64,000 nt of DNA, taken from assembly GCF_027980145.1 (NCBI RefSeq), contig NZ_JAMZNK010000028.1, positions 1 to 64,000 of the forward strand, in the 5' to 3' direction. Positions 16,644 to 26,628 of the stretch are shown in pieces. The translations under genes were made by a program, and so were the position numbers. Positions within the stretch are counted from its first letter, which is position 1; every line of letters begins with the position of its first letter. Origin of the DNA: Flavobacterium azizsancarii. GTDB lineage: Bacteria > Bacteroidota > Bacteroidia > Flavobacteriales > Flavobacteriaceae. A model generated the notes under the pieces. The model searched no databases, had not been told where the DNA came from, and was given only the letters and a program-made list of their open reading frames with translations.

Positions 16644-19319
16644 ATGAAACCTATAAACCAAAAAGAAATTCATCTCCCGCTTTCTTTGGCTGTCGTTTTA
16701 GCTTTACTTTTTATTTTTATTTTGCCATTAGTGACCTGCCCTTTAAAGGGGCAGGTGGTGCAAAAAAAACAACTTGATTTCAAAGATTTTAACTCCCTGG
16801 GAGAACTACAGTTACATAAAGCAACTCCAGATACACGCTGGAGCAGTTTTTCCATGCACTATAAAAACGGTATAGACACGCTCTTTCTACGCTCTACATC
16901 AAATAAAAAAGAATACTTTTTCCCTTCGGGGACAAATCCCGATTTTTTAGCAAACACTAATTTTCTCTACCAAAAAAATGCAGCCCTTCATCTAGTGAAT
17001 CTTCACACTGGAGCAAAGCAGACTATAGAGCATGTTCTGAGTTATGCCTGCTCGATTTCCTTCGGCCAATTAATCGTGCTTACAAAACAGAATTCTCCTG
17101 CGAGAAAGACCCTCTTGATACTAAACAAAGACGGTGTTATTATTCAGAGAATTGCAAGGGCAGAGCAATTTAAAATCAGCCCATGCTCGAGAAAAGTAGT
17201 TTTTACAACTATGGAGAACGGCTCTTATTCGCTTGGCATCATCGAGCTGACCAATCCCATTACTCCCCATTGGATCTTAAGAAAAAGTTCATATTCTTTT
17301 AAAATGCTTACCTGGGAGAAAACAGCCAGAGCCCTGTGTTTTATTGGCTCTGAGGCTTCCGGATCAAATAAAAATTCTCTTTTTTATTACATAACAAAAA
17401 GTAAGGCGCTTTTCTGTATGGATCCTGAAAAACAGATCGGGTTTCCACCCGGGCACCTACTGGATAGTCTTGGGCAATATCCTCTTAACATTAGCCAGGA
17501 CCTGAAAAGAGTGTTTTTTGGACTGCTCAAAAAAACAGATCCCGATCCTTCGTTCAAAAAGTCTAACTTCGGACCTGAAGTAGAACTCTGGAACGGCAAT
17601 GACAAATTGATTTATCCCATGCAACAAAGGATGGGCGACTTTAATAAAAAAACCTACCTGGCAGTCTGGACTCCCTTTAAAGAGGAGTTGGCGCAGATTT
17701 CCAACCAGGCTCTCCCCGGTGTAATGCTTGCCGGTGAGCAGCAATACGCAGTTCTCTCTAATCCACAGTCTTATGAGCCTCAACTGGAGTACAGCGGTCC
17801 TCGAGATTTTTACATCCTGGATTTAAACACAGGTAAAAAAGAGGTTTTGCTTCAAAATAAAGCCATAACCCCCACAGAGCCCATGCCGGGAAGCTCACCA
17901 GGGGGAAAGTATATCACTTACTCAAAACAAAATGATTGCTGGATTTACGATCTCAAATCAAAAACTCATCTAAACATTACCCAGTCACTGCGCGCATCAT
18001 TGCCTGATAGCCTGCGTGATTTACATCAGGATTCATATTTTAGAGTTGCAGGCTGGACGCCTTACGACAAACAGATTCTGCTTTATGATACTTATGATAT
18101 CTGGATTATCACCCCTGATGGCAATAGCTACAGGCGAATAACCCATGGCCGGGAGAAAAAAATACATTTTCGTATTTTTGAATCTCCTCTCTCGGACGAC
18201 CTTTCCAATTATGAGGGATGGACCCACAGAACCTTTAATGCCGACAAAGGTCTTTTGCTCGAGGCAAAGGGGGATGATGGGAAAGCAGGTTATTTCAAAT
18301 GGGAAGCAGCCATAGGTGAGAAGCCGATAGTATACAAAGAAGCCTATACTTCTGAACTATTTGTCTCACAGGACCAAAAAAGTTTTATATATCGTGAAGA
18401 ACAGTTCAATATCTCTCCAAGGATTGTGCTTCAAAAGGGAAAAACATCGCACGTCTTTTTCCAAAGCAATCCACACCAGGCGCAATACAACTGGGGACAG
18501 AGTACTCTTATTGCCTACCAGAATTTGAAAGGCAGTAAATTACAGGCCCTATTATACTATCCCGTAAATTATGATCCTAAAAAAAAATACCCAATGATTG
18601 TAAATGTGTACGAGAAACAGTCTTCAGAGCGTTATAAGTACATTAACCCAACATTGGAAAACGAAGCAGGCTACAATCCCACAGTGCTCACCAACCAAGG
18701 CTATTTTGTGCTTTGTCCTGATATTGTTTCCGAAAAACAAAATGAGGGTCCTTCTGCATTAGACTGCACTGTGGCGGCCACAAAAGAAATCATTGCCAGA
18801 GGCCTTGTCTATCCTGATAAAATTGGTATTATTGGCCATTCCTTCGGAGGATTTGAGACTTGTTATATTATTACCCACACCAGTCTTTACGCAGCCGCAG
18901 TAGCAGGGGCAGCCATAACAGATATCAGCTCTTATTATTACACCATTAACTGGGATACTGGACGTCCCACAATGAATTATTTTCAAAGCGGACAATTAAA
19001 AATGGAACGTCCACCTTATGAAATACCTGATATCTATGACCGTAACTCTCCAATAGTTCATGCCCCTAAAGTTACAACACCCCTATTATCATATGCCGGA
19101 AAAAAAGACAATCATGTGGACTGGCACCAGAGCGTCGAATTTTATCTCGCCCTTAGAATACTTGGTAAAAAAAATGTAATGCTCCTTTATCCCCAGGAAG
19201 CCCATACCATTTTAGACCCACAAAGTCAAACAGACCTAACACAGAGAATCTCTCAGTGGTTTGCTTACTATCTAAAGGATGAAAAACATGCAGACTGGAT
19301 TGAAAAAGGAACAATGTAG
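16644..19319 (+). CDS. Exported S9-family (prolyl oligopeptidase-like) peptidase
   Basis: An 891-aa protein from ATG 16644, 16 nt after susD, with a hydrophobic signal segment (about residues 11-32). The N-terminal ~600 residues form the beta-propeller; the alpha/beta-hydrolase domain has the nucleophile in GHSFGGFE (Ser about 732), Asp in KKDNHVDWHQ (about 822) and His in PQEAHTI (about 853), so the triad is complete. It should hydrolyse peptides in the periplasm, probably those taken up by the SusCD pair. SusCD-S9 operons recur in Bacteroidota. The substrate is not evident. Confidence 0.92.
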   Translation: MKPINQKEIHLPLSLAVVLALLFIFILPLVTCPLKGQVVQKKQLDFKDFNSLGELQLHKATPDTRWSSFSMHYKNGIDTLFLRSTSNKKEYFFPSGTNPDFLANTNFLYQKNAALHLVNLHTGAKQTIEHVLSYACSISFGQLIVLTKQNSPARKTLLILNKDGVIIQRIARAEQFKISPCSRKVVFTTMENGSYSLGIIELTNPITPHWILRKSSYSFKMLTWEKTARALCFIGSEASGSNKNSLFYYITKSKALFCMDPEKQIGFPPGHLLDSLGQYPLNISQDLKRVFFGLLKKTDPDPSFKKSNFGPEVELWNGNDKLIYPMQQRMGDFNKKTYLAVWTPFKEELAQISNQALPGVMLAGEQQYAVLSNPQSYEPQLEYSGPRDFYILDLNTGKKEVLLQNKAITPTEPMPGSSPGGKYITYSKQNDCWIYDLKSKTHLNITQSLRASLPDSLRDLHQDSYFRVAGWTPYDKQILLYDTYDIWIITPDGNSYRRITHGREKKIHFRIFESPLSDDLSNYEGWTHRTFNADKGLLLEAKGDDGKAGYFKWEAAIGEKPIVYKEAYTSELFVSQDQKSFIYREEQFNISPRIVLQKGKTSHVFFQSNPHQAQYNWGQSTLIAYQNLKGSKLQALLYYPVNYDPKKKYPMIVNVYEKQSSERYKYINPTLENEAGYNPTVLTNQGYFVLCPDIVSEKQNEGPSALDCTVAATKEIIARGLVYPDKIGIIGHSFGGFETCYIITHTSLYAAAVAGAAITDISSYYYTINWDTGRPTMNYFQSGQLKMERPPYEIPDIYDRNSPIVHAPKVTTPLLSYAGKKDNHVDWHQSVEFYLALRILGKKNVMLLYPQEAHTILDPQSQTDLTQRISQWFAYYLKDEKHADWIEKGTM

Positions 19320-19331
19320 GGCAGTAAATAA

Positions 19332-19358
19332 CAAAGCAGTCCCTTAGGAACTGCTTTG
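19332..19358. terminator. Hairpin between convergent SusCD operon and DUF6520 gene
   Basis: CAAAGCAGT and ACTGCTTTG form a 9-bp stem with CC/GG extending the top. It lies 12 nt after the peptidase stop and 22 nt before the end of the convergent small gene, so it can serve both. There is no strong T run. Confidence 0.6.
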
Positions 19359-19380
19359 CAACTTTCAGTTATTCGAAAGT

Positions 19381-19659
19381 TTAATTACTAGGACGATAAA
19401 GAGTCTCATCACAATTGTTGTTCACTTTACCCTTAGCTTGTTCCCCTGAAGGATAACTTATTCGGCAAAGTTGGCTATTAAAATTGGTACTGCAAGATAC
19501 TCGCTGATTACACGGCTTATTATTTTGGTCAGTTACATAACCGTCTTTAGGCGCCGCATTGCTGGATTTCTGCATCGAAGTGGTTAGAAATGCTCCAGCT
19601 GTCCCAATAAATAACACAAATGTAAAGGGCATCATTTTTTTAAAAAATATAGTTTTCAT
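19381..19659 (-). CDS. DUF6520-type small secreted protein
   Basis: A 92-aa protein with a signal peptide (about residues 1-28, FTFVLFIGTAGAFLTTSM) and a short mature part containing four cysteines (50, 56, 65, 83) and a PCNQRVSCSTNF pattern, typical of the small DUF6520 proteins of Flavobacteriia and Sphingobacteriia. It probably forms two disulfides outside the cytoplasm. It lies 79 nt downstream of a MauE-like membrane protein, and next to a SusCD/peptidase operon. Whether it is a secreted peptide or a precursor cleaved by the S9 peptidase is open. Confidence 0.8.
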   Translation of the reverse strand: MKTIFFKKMMPFTFVLFIGTAGAFLTTSMQKSSNAAPKDGYVTDQNNKPCNQRVSCSTNFNSQLCRISYPSGEQAKGKVNNNCDETLYRPSN

Positions 19660-19738
19660 AATAATAAATTTAAATTAAACTTGATCTACTCTTTTCTACA
19701 GGTTTTCAATCTTTTTCCTGATACCGGCCGGTATATTT

Positions 19739-21274
19739 TTATGCACCATTCATTTTCTCTAATGCAATTTTCATTTCATCTCTCAATAAATCTCCAAGAT
19801 CGTAAATCATCAGATCACCACCAGCAATTACATAAAAGTGTGTATCTGTAACAAAAAGATCTTGAACCTTTAAATCCGGGTTATGATAAATAACAAAGCT
19901 CATTACATAACTATTTTTTTTTAGATTGTAAACATCAATCACAGAACATCGGCTCCAATGTTTAAGATCATCATACCTGCCTGGAACTTTAGAATTCACA
20001 AAAAGAAGGTTGTTTTTGGTAGTAGTCAGCGTATTGACTTTTAAAGGAGGCGCTCCCATTTGTCTCTCTGTATTGTTTTTCAGATAAGCGACCTTTATCT
20101 TTGCGTGTCTTATAGTATCTATAGTATGCCCTGTTATTTTCAGACTACCATTTCTATCGGCTGCAATAAACTCATTACGATAAAAATAATTATACACAAA
20201 GAGTTTCATTTCTTCATTATAAATAAGCATACCATCACTATCAAAAATACCATCAATCTGTCTCTTAAGAAGATGCGGGGCAAATCGCACATGTGGTAGA
20301 TTCCCTGCGTAAAAAATTCCAAGTACTGTAGTTTTGTTTTTACCTGTATTATTGCGAAAGGCTATTGTAGCGCTATCCATTGGCTGAGCTACGGTAAAGG
20401 TTGGCATACCTTTTAATTCAGTATTGATTTCCCTTTTTTGTAAATTACCTCTAAAAATACAAGGCACGGTTCCATCTAATAAATAAATATTATTATCTCT
20501 GATTAAAATTCTAATAGATCGAAATGAAAGTTCTCTATGATCGAAATGAAGTTTTAGTGTCTTTTTACTTCCTGTTTCGTCGATCGATAGCAGATGCAGA
20601 GGATCTGTATAGTTTCCCAGATAAATAGTTCGGTTACTATTACCTGCGAAATAATAGGAATTAAACTTCACATCAATAGTGCCTTGTAATATGACAGCAC
20701 TTTTCGGATAGCGTCTTATAAATGGATTATTATGGTGAATAATCTGCTCTGAGAACAAATACACAATGATCATAAATAATATGCTTATTAATATTAAAAA
20801 GAAAACAAGTCCAAGATATAATTGCATCTTTATTTTCCTAACTCCTTGTTGGTAAATCTGATTTTGCAGTACTAATGCAATAATAGACAGAAGTACAAAA
20901 AAAAGATTAAAGATTAAATGTGACTCCCATGTCATTTTCTCTAAAATTCCTCCACAGGAACAGGGTACAAAAGAGCTAAAATGAAGTATAATAAAAATAT
21001 AGGCTGTAAACATACTCATCAAGCTCAGTGCGGCAAACAGAGCAATAGTTCTTGTTCTACTATAAAGAACCAGTGCAGCGATAAGAAGTTCAATACCAAT
21101 AACAGCCCAGGAGATCCAAGCTGCAAAAGCACTTAAGATAGGAGACTGAGAAAGCTGTACCTGAAATCTTTCAAAATCCATAATCTTGCTCACCGAAGCA
21201 TAAACAAATAGCAAGGCGTAGAGTAAACAAATACATCCTATTACAATCCTTTTTATACGACCTGATAGTTTCAT
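19739..21274 (-). CDS. MauE/DoxX-like membrane protein with large periplasmic domain
   Basis: A 511-aa protein. Residues 1-140 contain four membrane helices in the MauE/DoxX arrangement, with a CSCGG motif near residue 104 like that of redox-active MauE proteins. A fifth hydrophobic segment (about 150-170) anchors a ~340-residue extracytoplasmic domain without recognised motifs, rich in beta strands. MauE relatives support disulfide or thioether formation in partner proteins, so the neighbouring four-Cys DUF6520 protein is a plausible partner. A CAAATTTA at 21336-21343 is a possible minus-strand -7 box, but no matching -33 box is clear. Confidence 0.82.
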   Translation of the reverse strand: MKLSGRIKRIVIGCICLLYALLFVYASVSKIMDFERFQVQLSQSPILSAFAAWISWAVIGIELLIAALVLYSRTRTIALFAALSLMSMFTAYIFIILHFSSFVPCSCGGILEKMTWESHLIFNLFFVLLSIIALVLQNQIYQQGVRKIKMQLYLGLVFFLILISILFMIIVYLFSEQIIHHNNPFIRRYPKSAVILQGTIDVKFNSYYFAGNSNRTIYLGNYTDPLHLLSIDETGSKKTLKLHFDHRELSFRSIRILIRDNNIYLLDGTVPCIFRGNLQKREINTELKGMPTFTVAQPMDSATIAFRNNTGKNKTTVLGIFYAGNLPHVRFAPHLLKRQIDGIFDSDGMLIYNEEMKLFVYNYFYRNEFIAADRNGSLKITGHTIDTIRHAKIKVAYLKNNTERQMGAPPLKVNTLTTTKNNLLFVNSKVPGRYDDLKHWSRCSVIDVYNLKKNSYVMSFVIYHNPDLKVQDLFVTDTHFYVIAGGDLMIYDLGDLLRDEMKIALEKMNGA

Positions 21275-21751
21275 GACCTAAAATTTTAAATTATTGTCTG
21301 CCAGTGATAAATTTTATTACCAGAAGAATAATTAACAAATTTAGAAGTGTTTTTTATTATAATTGTTACCCAAAACAAGCCAAAAGTTTTAAAAAACGTG
21401 CCAATTTCAATTCGCATTATACCTTAAATAAGAGAGACTTAATAGAATAATCTACAGTAATATCTACATTTTCCCTCGAAAATCCTTGTAGTTTTAATTT
21501 GCTTTTACGGATTACCACATTTTTATTGATAAAATATTAGATACTTTAGCCATTCAACAAAAATCAAAATAAATACAAGCGCTACAATATATCATCATTC
21601 AGCAATAGGTAAAAAAATAGGAAAAAAACTCTGGGATGCTCCTAATAAATAATGAGCAAACTCAAAGCTTAAAATAAAGATCCTTTGGATTAATTCTATG
21701 CCAATTTGATGAACGCAATGATTGAGGTGGAATAATTAAAAAAATAAAAGT
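21275..21751. other. Intergenic region between MauE-like gene and mcrB
   Basis: This 477-bp AT-rich stretch separates two divergent genes and should hold both promoters. Apart from a possible minus-strand -7 box (TAAATTTG read on the minus strand, 21336-21343) I see no gene, repeat or RNA. Short hydrophobic frames are not supported. Confidence 0.4.
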
Positions 21752-23830
21752 GTGAAAATGAAAATATTCTTTGGTAAAATATCTGATAAATACGATTTAA
21801 AACAAATAGAAGATGGTTACTACCAGGCTCCTAAAAATAGTACATGGTTTAATGGCATTAACGTTGGGGATTATGCATTTGTCATTGGAGGTAATCGCAT
21901 TCAATTATGGAAGGCCCTTCAATGGGGGCAAATGGTTGATAGCGAAAATGCTAGACTCGATTTCGAAATTATTAGTCGTGATACAGGCCTAAAAACAAAA
22001 GACTTAATTGCTTTTAAATTTTTTAAGTTAACAATCGATTTAATTGTAAAATCGACAAGGTCAACGGGAGGGGAAAGGAAAGCTTTTTTTGAATTGGAGG
22101 TAGAACCATTATTTTCAGAAACAGATTTACTAGATTCTCAAACATTTACAAATCCGCAGAACTTTAGAAATATAAAGACTTTTCTACCTGGAGAAACCAT
22201 AAATCTTGATTCATATGATATTCAAATGCAATTTGATAACGGACTTCTCAAACTACATCCAATAAAAAACTGTGGAGAGAACATTATAAGTCGTTTTAAA
22301 GACAATACTGCATTTATTGGAAAAGGACAATCTCAAAAAGATAAGACACTTTCTATTTTAAAAGCAACTAATAATATTGCAAAACCTTTAAATATAACCA
22401 TTAAAGATCTTTACGATTCTTGTATGTGCAAATACGTAGTTGAAAACCAAGACACAAAGTATTGGGTAGTAAATGGGTATGAGCAAGAAAAAATAAGCTA
22501 TGATTTAGAAAATGATAGTTTTGTAATGTATTTTCAATATAGTGTTCAAAGACAAGGAACAGTAACACAAACACTTAATACAGCTAAAAAAATAAAGCCT
22601 GGTGATAAAGTGCTTCTTTATAACAATAACAGTTTTTTTGGGCATTCAACCTTTATTGAAACTGAAATGCAAAGCACTATAGAGACCACTCTGGGGGATG
22701 TAATTAATAAAAAAATAAAAAATGATGATGGCGAAATTGTAACTTTTACAGATGCAAAATGTATTTATGAGGACTTGACAATGGACAATGGTTTTGAAGG
22801 TGAATGGGGTCAAAGACTAAATTTACAACCTTGGGAGGATGTAAATGAGCAGGGAATAAATATTCCTGGTATCTTGGAACATGTAGGCTCGTCTTCAATT
22901 ATTCAAAATACCATTATTGAATTGAAGGACAAAACATTTTTTGATTTAGTAAAAAACATCCTCTCAGGAGAATTTCAAAATAGTAAAGAATATAACAAGA
23001 TGAATGCAATTATAGATCTTATTAAATATAAAAAACAAGTTATTCTTCAAGGTCCTCCAGGAACTGGAAAAACATATTCAGCAAAAAAACTGACTTTTAA
23101 ACTTTTAGGAGGTGATATTCCAGAACGATATAAACTTATTCAATTCCATCCTTCCTATACATACGAAGATTTTGTTAGAGGTATTGTTTCTGAGATAAAT
23201 AAAGATGGGGAAGTCTTCTACAAAGCTAAAAACAAAATTATCGCAGAATTTGCTAAAATAGCCGCTGGATCAAAAGAAAATTATGTTTTAATTATAGATG
23301 AAATCAATAGGGCGAATCTTCCCTCTGTTTTAGGAGAGTTAATTTACGCTTTAGAGTATCGTAATGAACCTGTGCAGAGTATGTATGATATTGATGGTGA
23401 TAACTCCATAACGATACCGGATAATTTATTTATAATAGGAACAATGAACACAGCAGATAGAAGTGTCGGTCATATCGATTATGCAATAAAAAGACGTTTT
23501 GCATTTGTGGATGTTTTTCCAAACGCAGAAGTTATCAATTCAGAAAAAGGTAAAGAATTATTTAATTGTGTAGCGAATCTTTTTGTTCAAGTAAAAAACG
23601 GTTTAAATGTCAATTCGGTTTTTCTAGCTTCAGATTTTGATCATAAAGAAGTACAACTTGGACATAGTTATTTCATTTTGAAACAAGCAACACCGCAAGA
23701 ACAAAAAGTAGAACTCGAAATGCGATTAAAGTATGAAATAATTCCAATCTTGAATGAATATGTAAAAGATGGATTGCTACTTGAAACAGCAAAAGATGAA
23801 ATTGAAAAAATAGCTGGTTTTGAGTGTTAA
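21752..23830 (+). CDS. mcrB: McrB, 5-methylcytosine-specific restriction GTPase
   Basis: A 692-aa AAA+ GTPase of type IV restriction. Two N-terminal modules precede the motor: residues 1-190 without a clear match, and about 222-305 an EVE/PUA-like fold (KYWVVNGYEQEKISY, KIKPGDKVLLYNN) suited to reading modified bases. Motor motifs are Walker A GPPGTGKT (about 434), Walker B LIIDEINRANLPSVLGEL and the McrB signature MNTADRSVGHIDYAIKRRF. The protein forms a hexamer that drives the McrC nuclease on modified DNA. GTG at 21752 and ATG at 21758 are both possible starts. It overlaps mcrC by 11 nt. Confidence 0.93.
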   Translation: MKMKIFFGKISDKYDLKQIEDGYYQAPKNSTWFNGINVGDYAFVIGGNRIQLWKALQWGQMVDSENARLDFEIISRDTGLKTKDLIAFKFFKLTIDLIVKSTRSTGGERKAFFELEVEPLFSETDLLDSQTFTNPQNFRNIKTFLPGETINLDSYDIQMQFDNGLLKLHPIKNCGENIISRFKDNTAFIGKGQSQKDKTLSILKATNNIAKPLNITIKDLYDSCMCKYVVENQDTKYWVVNGYEQEKISYDLENDSFVMYFQYSVQRQGTVTQTLNTAKKIKPGDKVLLYNNNSFFGHSTFIETEMQSTIETTLGDVINKKIKNDDGEIVTFTDAKCIYEDLTMDNGFEGEWGQRLNLQPWEDVNEQGINIPGILEHVGSSSIIQNTIIELKDKTFFDLVKNILSGEFQNSKEYNKMNAIIDLIKYKKQVILQGPPGTGKTYSAKKLTFKLLGGDIPERYKLIQFHPSYTYEDFVRGIVSEINKDGEVFYKAKNKIIAEFAKIAAGSKENYVLIIDEINRANLPSVLGELIYALEYRNEPVQSMYDIDGDNSITIPDNLFIIGTMNTADRSVGHIDYAIKRRFAFVDVFPNAEVINSEKGKELFNCVANLFVQVKNGLNVNSVFLASDFDHKEVQLGHSYFILKQATPQEQKVELEMRLKYEIIPILNEYVKDGLLLETAKDEIEKIAGFEC

Positions 23831-25103
23831 TTTACTAACCTATAAAGAGCATGACCAGAAATCATTCGTAGATGATAAACTTGTGCTAACTAAAGATTTT
23901 TTTGAGCCTCTTTTCATTAAAAGTCATAGAGGTAGAGATGCTAGTATACCATGTTTTTCTATTCAAAAATCTCAAACAGAGCTTAATTCCTATAATGTTA
24001 AAATAGGATATTTCATCGGTGTTGATTGGATTGAAACAAATCAACTAGCATTGCATGTAGGTCCAAAAGTAAATAAGTCAAACAAAGAAGTGGATTTTAT
24101 TAAAATGCTTTTTTCTTCTCTTCGTCATACCGATGTAGCAAAGGAAATAAACGAACTATTTGAGGTAAAATGGGATCTACCTACTATTGAAATTCAACAA
24201 AAACAAGATTTGCTAACACCTTTTTTGATTGCAGAATTTTTAAGCTTAATCAAAACTATTGTTCGAAAAGGGTTAAAGAAGTCCTACTATAATGTAGAGC
24301 AAAATCTTCAAAGTAAAGTAAAAGGAAAAATTCTTGTGGGAAAATCGATTAAACTCAATCTGCAACAAAACAAAAAGCTTTACACGTATTGCAGCTATGA
24401 TGAATTTGGTTTAAACAACAAAGAAAATCGTCTGTTGAAAAAAGCATTAACTTTCGTGAAAAGATATTTACCTAATTATTCAAATTTCACGAACAATAAA
24501 GATCTACAGGACATATTTAATTATATAAACCCAGCTTTTCACGAGGTTTCAGGTCAAATTGATTTAAAGGAAATTAAGCATACTAAAACAAATGCATTTT
24601 ATCAAGAATATGAACCTGCAATTCGATTAGCGAAACTAATTTTAAAAAGATTTGGCTATAATATTTCTAATACAGAAAAGACTACAATTAAAACGCCCCC
24701 TTTTTGGATTGATATGAGTAAATTATTTGAATTGTATGCCCTGGGCTTATTGAAAGACCGATTTCATCATCAAGTACAATTTCAATATAAACACTTTGGA
24801 AATGAGCTCGATTTTTTATTGAATTCTCTTGAGTATAAAATGGTAATAGATGCTAAGTATAAAATGGTCTATATAGATGGTAGTAACGATGAAGATATTC
24901 GTCAAGTTAGTGGCTATGCACGCTTACAAAAAGTTTATAAAGATTTAGGTAAAGTTGCTGGTGAACTTATAGATTGTTTGATCATGTATCCCGATCAAGA
25001 GAATGGTTTAGAAAATTTAAAGAATGTTGAGTTAAAAGCCAATGCAATCGAGCGGTACTTTGGAGTTTATAAGTTAGGTTTAAAATTACCTCATATCAAA
25101 TAA
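23820..25103 (+). CDS. mcrC: McrC, nuclease subunit of McrBC
   Basis: A 427-aa McrC-type protein. The N-terminal half (YFIGVDWIETNQLALHVGPK, then VKGKILVGKSIKLNL) is the part that contacts the McrB ring. The C-terminal PD-(D/E)xK nuclease has the acidic residue in NELDFLL (about residue 327) and DAKYK about 15 residues later. With McrB it forms a modification-dependent restriction enzyme. Overlap with mcrB indicates translational coupling. Start chosen at ATG 23820. Confidence 0.92.
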   Translation: MSVNLLTYKEHDQKSFVDDKLVLTKDFFEPLFIKSHRGRDASIPCFSIQKSQTELNSYNVKIGYFIGVDWIETNQLALHVGPKVNKSNKEVDFIKMLFSSLRHTDVAKEINELFEVKWDLPTIEIQQKQDLLTPFLIAEFLSLIKTIVRKGLKKSYYNVEQNLQSKVKGKILVGKSIKLNLQQNKKLYTYCSYDEFGLNNKENRLLKKALTFVKRYLPNYSNFTNNKDLQDIFNYINPAFHEVSGQIDLKEIKHTKTNAFYQEYEPAIRLAKLILKRFGYNISNTEKTTIKTPPFWIDMSKLFELYALGLLKDRFHHQVQFQYKHFGNELDFLLNSLEYKMVIDAKYKMVYIDGSNDEDIRQVSGYARLQKVYKDLGKVAGELIDCLIMYPDQENGLENLKNVELKANAIERYFGVYKLGLKLPHIK

Positions 25104-25177
25104 TTTATGAACTACTAGTATCTAGAATGCGCTTACTATTGTATACTGTTGCATAAAATTTATTAAGTTGGAAATAA

Positions 25178-25202
25178 AGGCTTCGTTTTATAGACGAAGC
25201 CT
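25178..25202 (+). terminator. Hairpin downstream of mcrC
   Basis: AGGCTTCGT / ACGAAGCCT, a 9-bp stem with a 7-nt loop, 75 nt after the mcrC stop. Weak T content after it. The rest of the 361-bp gap 25104-25464 holds only AT-rich sequence and the presumed YceI promoter. Confidence 0.6.
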
Positions 25203-25464
25203 CTTAAATATAGCACATTAATGCTAAGTAGGTTTCTACTATCCTCTCCTGGCTCCTACTACTTCTTTACAGATGTCATTATTTTATAAACAAAAAAATA
25301 TTTTACATTTCTTGACTCATAAGTCATCGAAATTTGAATACGATTGTAGTTTTTTCCTTAAATTATCACTAAATTCCCCATTATTGTAAAGCTGTCTTTT
25401 TAATTATTAAACTGAGAATTAAAATAAGACGTATTCATTAACAATTTTTTTAAAACTTAAAGGA

Positions 25465-26136
25465 ATGAAAAAAATTAGTGTATTAACATTGGTCGCTGTT
25501 ACTTTATTTACAACAGCATGTAAAAAATCATCAAGCGAAACAGTAACAGGCGAAGAAAAGCAGGTTGCCGAGAAAAAAGGAGAAGTATTAGCAGTAGACT
25601 TAGCAACATCTAAAGTAGACTGGAAAGCATTCCATAAAGGAGGTTTTGCGCCTCGCTGGGGAACACTTGCCATTAAATCAGGTGAAATTTCTCTGGAAGG
25701 CAATGAGCTTACTGCAGGTGATTTTGTAATAGATATGACGTCTATTAAAGTAGATCCTGCATCTGTAACTGAAAAAGACAAAAAGTATACAGAATTAGAA
25801 GCTCACTTAAAAAGCGCTGACTTTTTTGATGTTGGAAAAAATCCAACTGCTGACTTTAAAATTACTAGCGTTACTAATTCAACCTCTCCTGTAAAAGATG
25901 CTGTAGAAGGTGCCAATAAAACGGTAAGTGGTAATCTTACCCTTAAAGGTAAAGCTGTTAATGTTACCTTCCCGGCAAAGGTTACTATAGTGGACGCTAC
26001 TGTAACATTACAGGCTAAATTTACTGTTAATCGCACGGACTGGGATATTAAATTCGGAGCATCCCAAGCTGATCCCGCAGAATGGATGATCAGTAAAGAT
26101 ATCGAGATTGGTATCAATGTAACTGCAGGAAAATAA
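25465..26136 (+). CDS. YceI-family lipoprotein
   Basis: A 223-aa protein with a lipoprotein signal (FTTAC, Cys19), a short charged linker and a YceI lipocalin-like barrel from about residue 45 (VDLATSKVDWKAFHKGGFAP, then GTLAIKSGEISLE, DFVIDMTSIKV and LTLKGKAVNVTFPA). YceI proteins bind amphiphilic isoprenoid-type ligands in the periplasm. Here it should be membrane-anchored. It stands alone between two hairpins, a single-gene transcript. Confidence 0.93.
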   Translation: MKKISVLTLVAVTLFTTACKKSSSETVTGEEKQVAEKKGEVLAVDLATSKVDWKAFHKGGFAPRWGTLAIKSGEISLEGNELTAGDFVIDMTSIKVDPASVTEKDKKYTELEAHLKSADFFDVGKNPTADFKITSVTNSTSPVKDAVEGANKTVSGNLTLKGKAVNVTFPAKVTIVDATVTLQAKFTVNRTDWDIKFGASQADPAEWMISKDIEIGINVTAGK

Positions 26137-26165
26137 AAAAGTAAACCGTTAATTATTATTAAAAA

Positions 26166-26200
26166 AAAAGACAGCCTACTATTTATTCAGGCTGTCTTTT
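26166..26200 (+). terminator. Strong intrinsic terminator after YceI gene
   Basis: AAAAGACAGCCT / AGGCTGTCTTTT, a 12-bp perfect stem with an 11-nt loop, 30 nt after the YceI stop, with A and T runs on both sides. Confidence 0.9.
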
Positions 26201-26417
26201 CTATTTTACTCTAATAACCTTTTCGTGTCATAATTCTAGAGATAGCCAATGGCTCTTTCTATCATTTATATTGCAACCACTATCTCTTCATATCTCTTCA
26301 CTCTGCACTTTATAAGAAGCGCTATATTGAGTTGCTTGGAGATTAAAATTTTCTGAAATTGAACCATTTAAAACATAAAACTCTGCGCTATTGTTTTGCT
26401 TATCATAATTAAAGAGT

Positions 26418-26576
26418 CTATAGATGTAATAGAGATTGCTCAATAAACTTCTCTTTTTTATCAAGAACCTTTTCTTTCTTGGAGATTGTTATCTCTTGTT
26501 TGGAAATAGTTCTGGATTGCTCTTTAATAAGCTCCAAAAGTTCTTGTTTTGATAAGTTTTCTAGGTCTATTTCCAT
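26418..26576 (-). pseudogene. IS66 tnpC 5' fragment
   Basis: Starts at ATG 26576 and reads MEIDLENLSKQELLELIKEQ then KQEITISKKEKVLDKKEKF, the N-terminal helical region of IS66 transposase TnpC, before stopping at TAG 26418. The DDE catalytic domain is absent. Confidence 0.7.
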
Positions 26577-26628
26577 GCCGTAAATATAAGGAAAACCCCA
26601 GTATTTACAAAGGATTTACAAGTCATAT

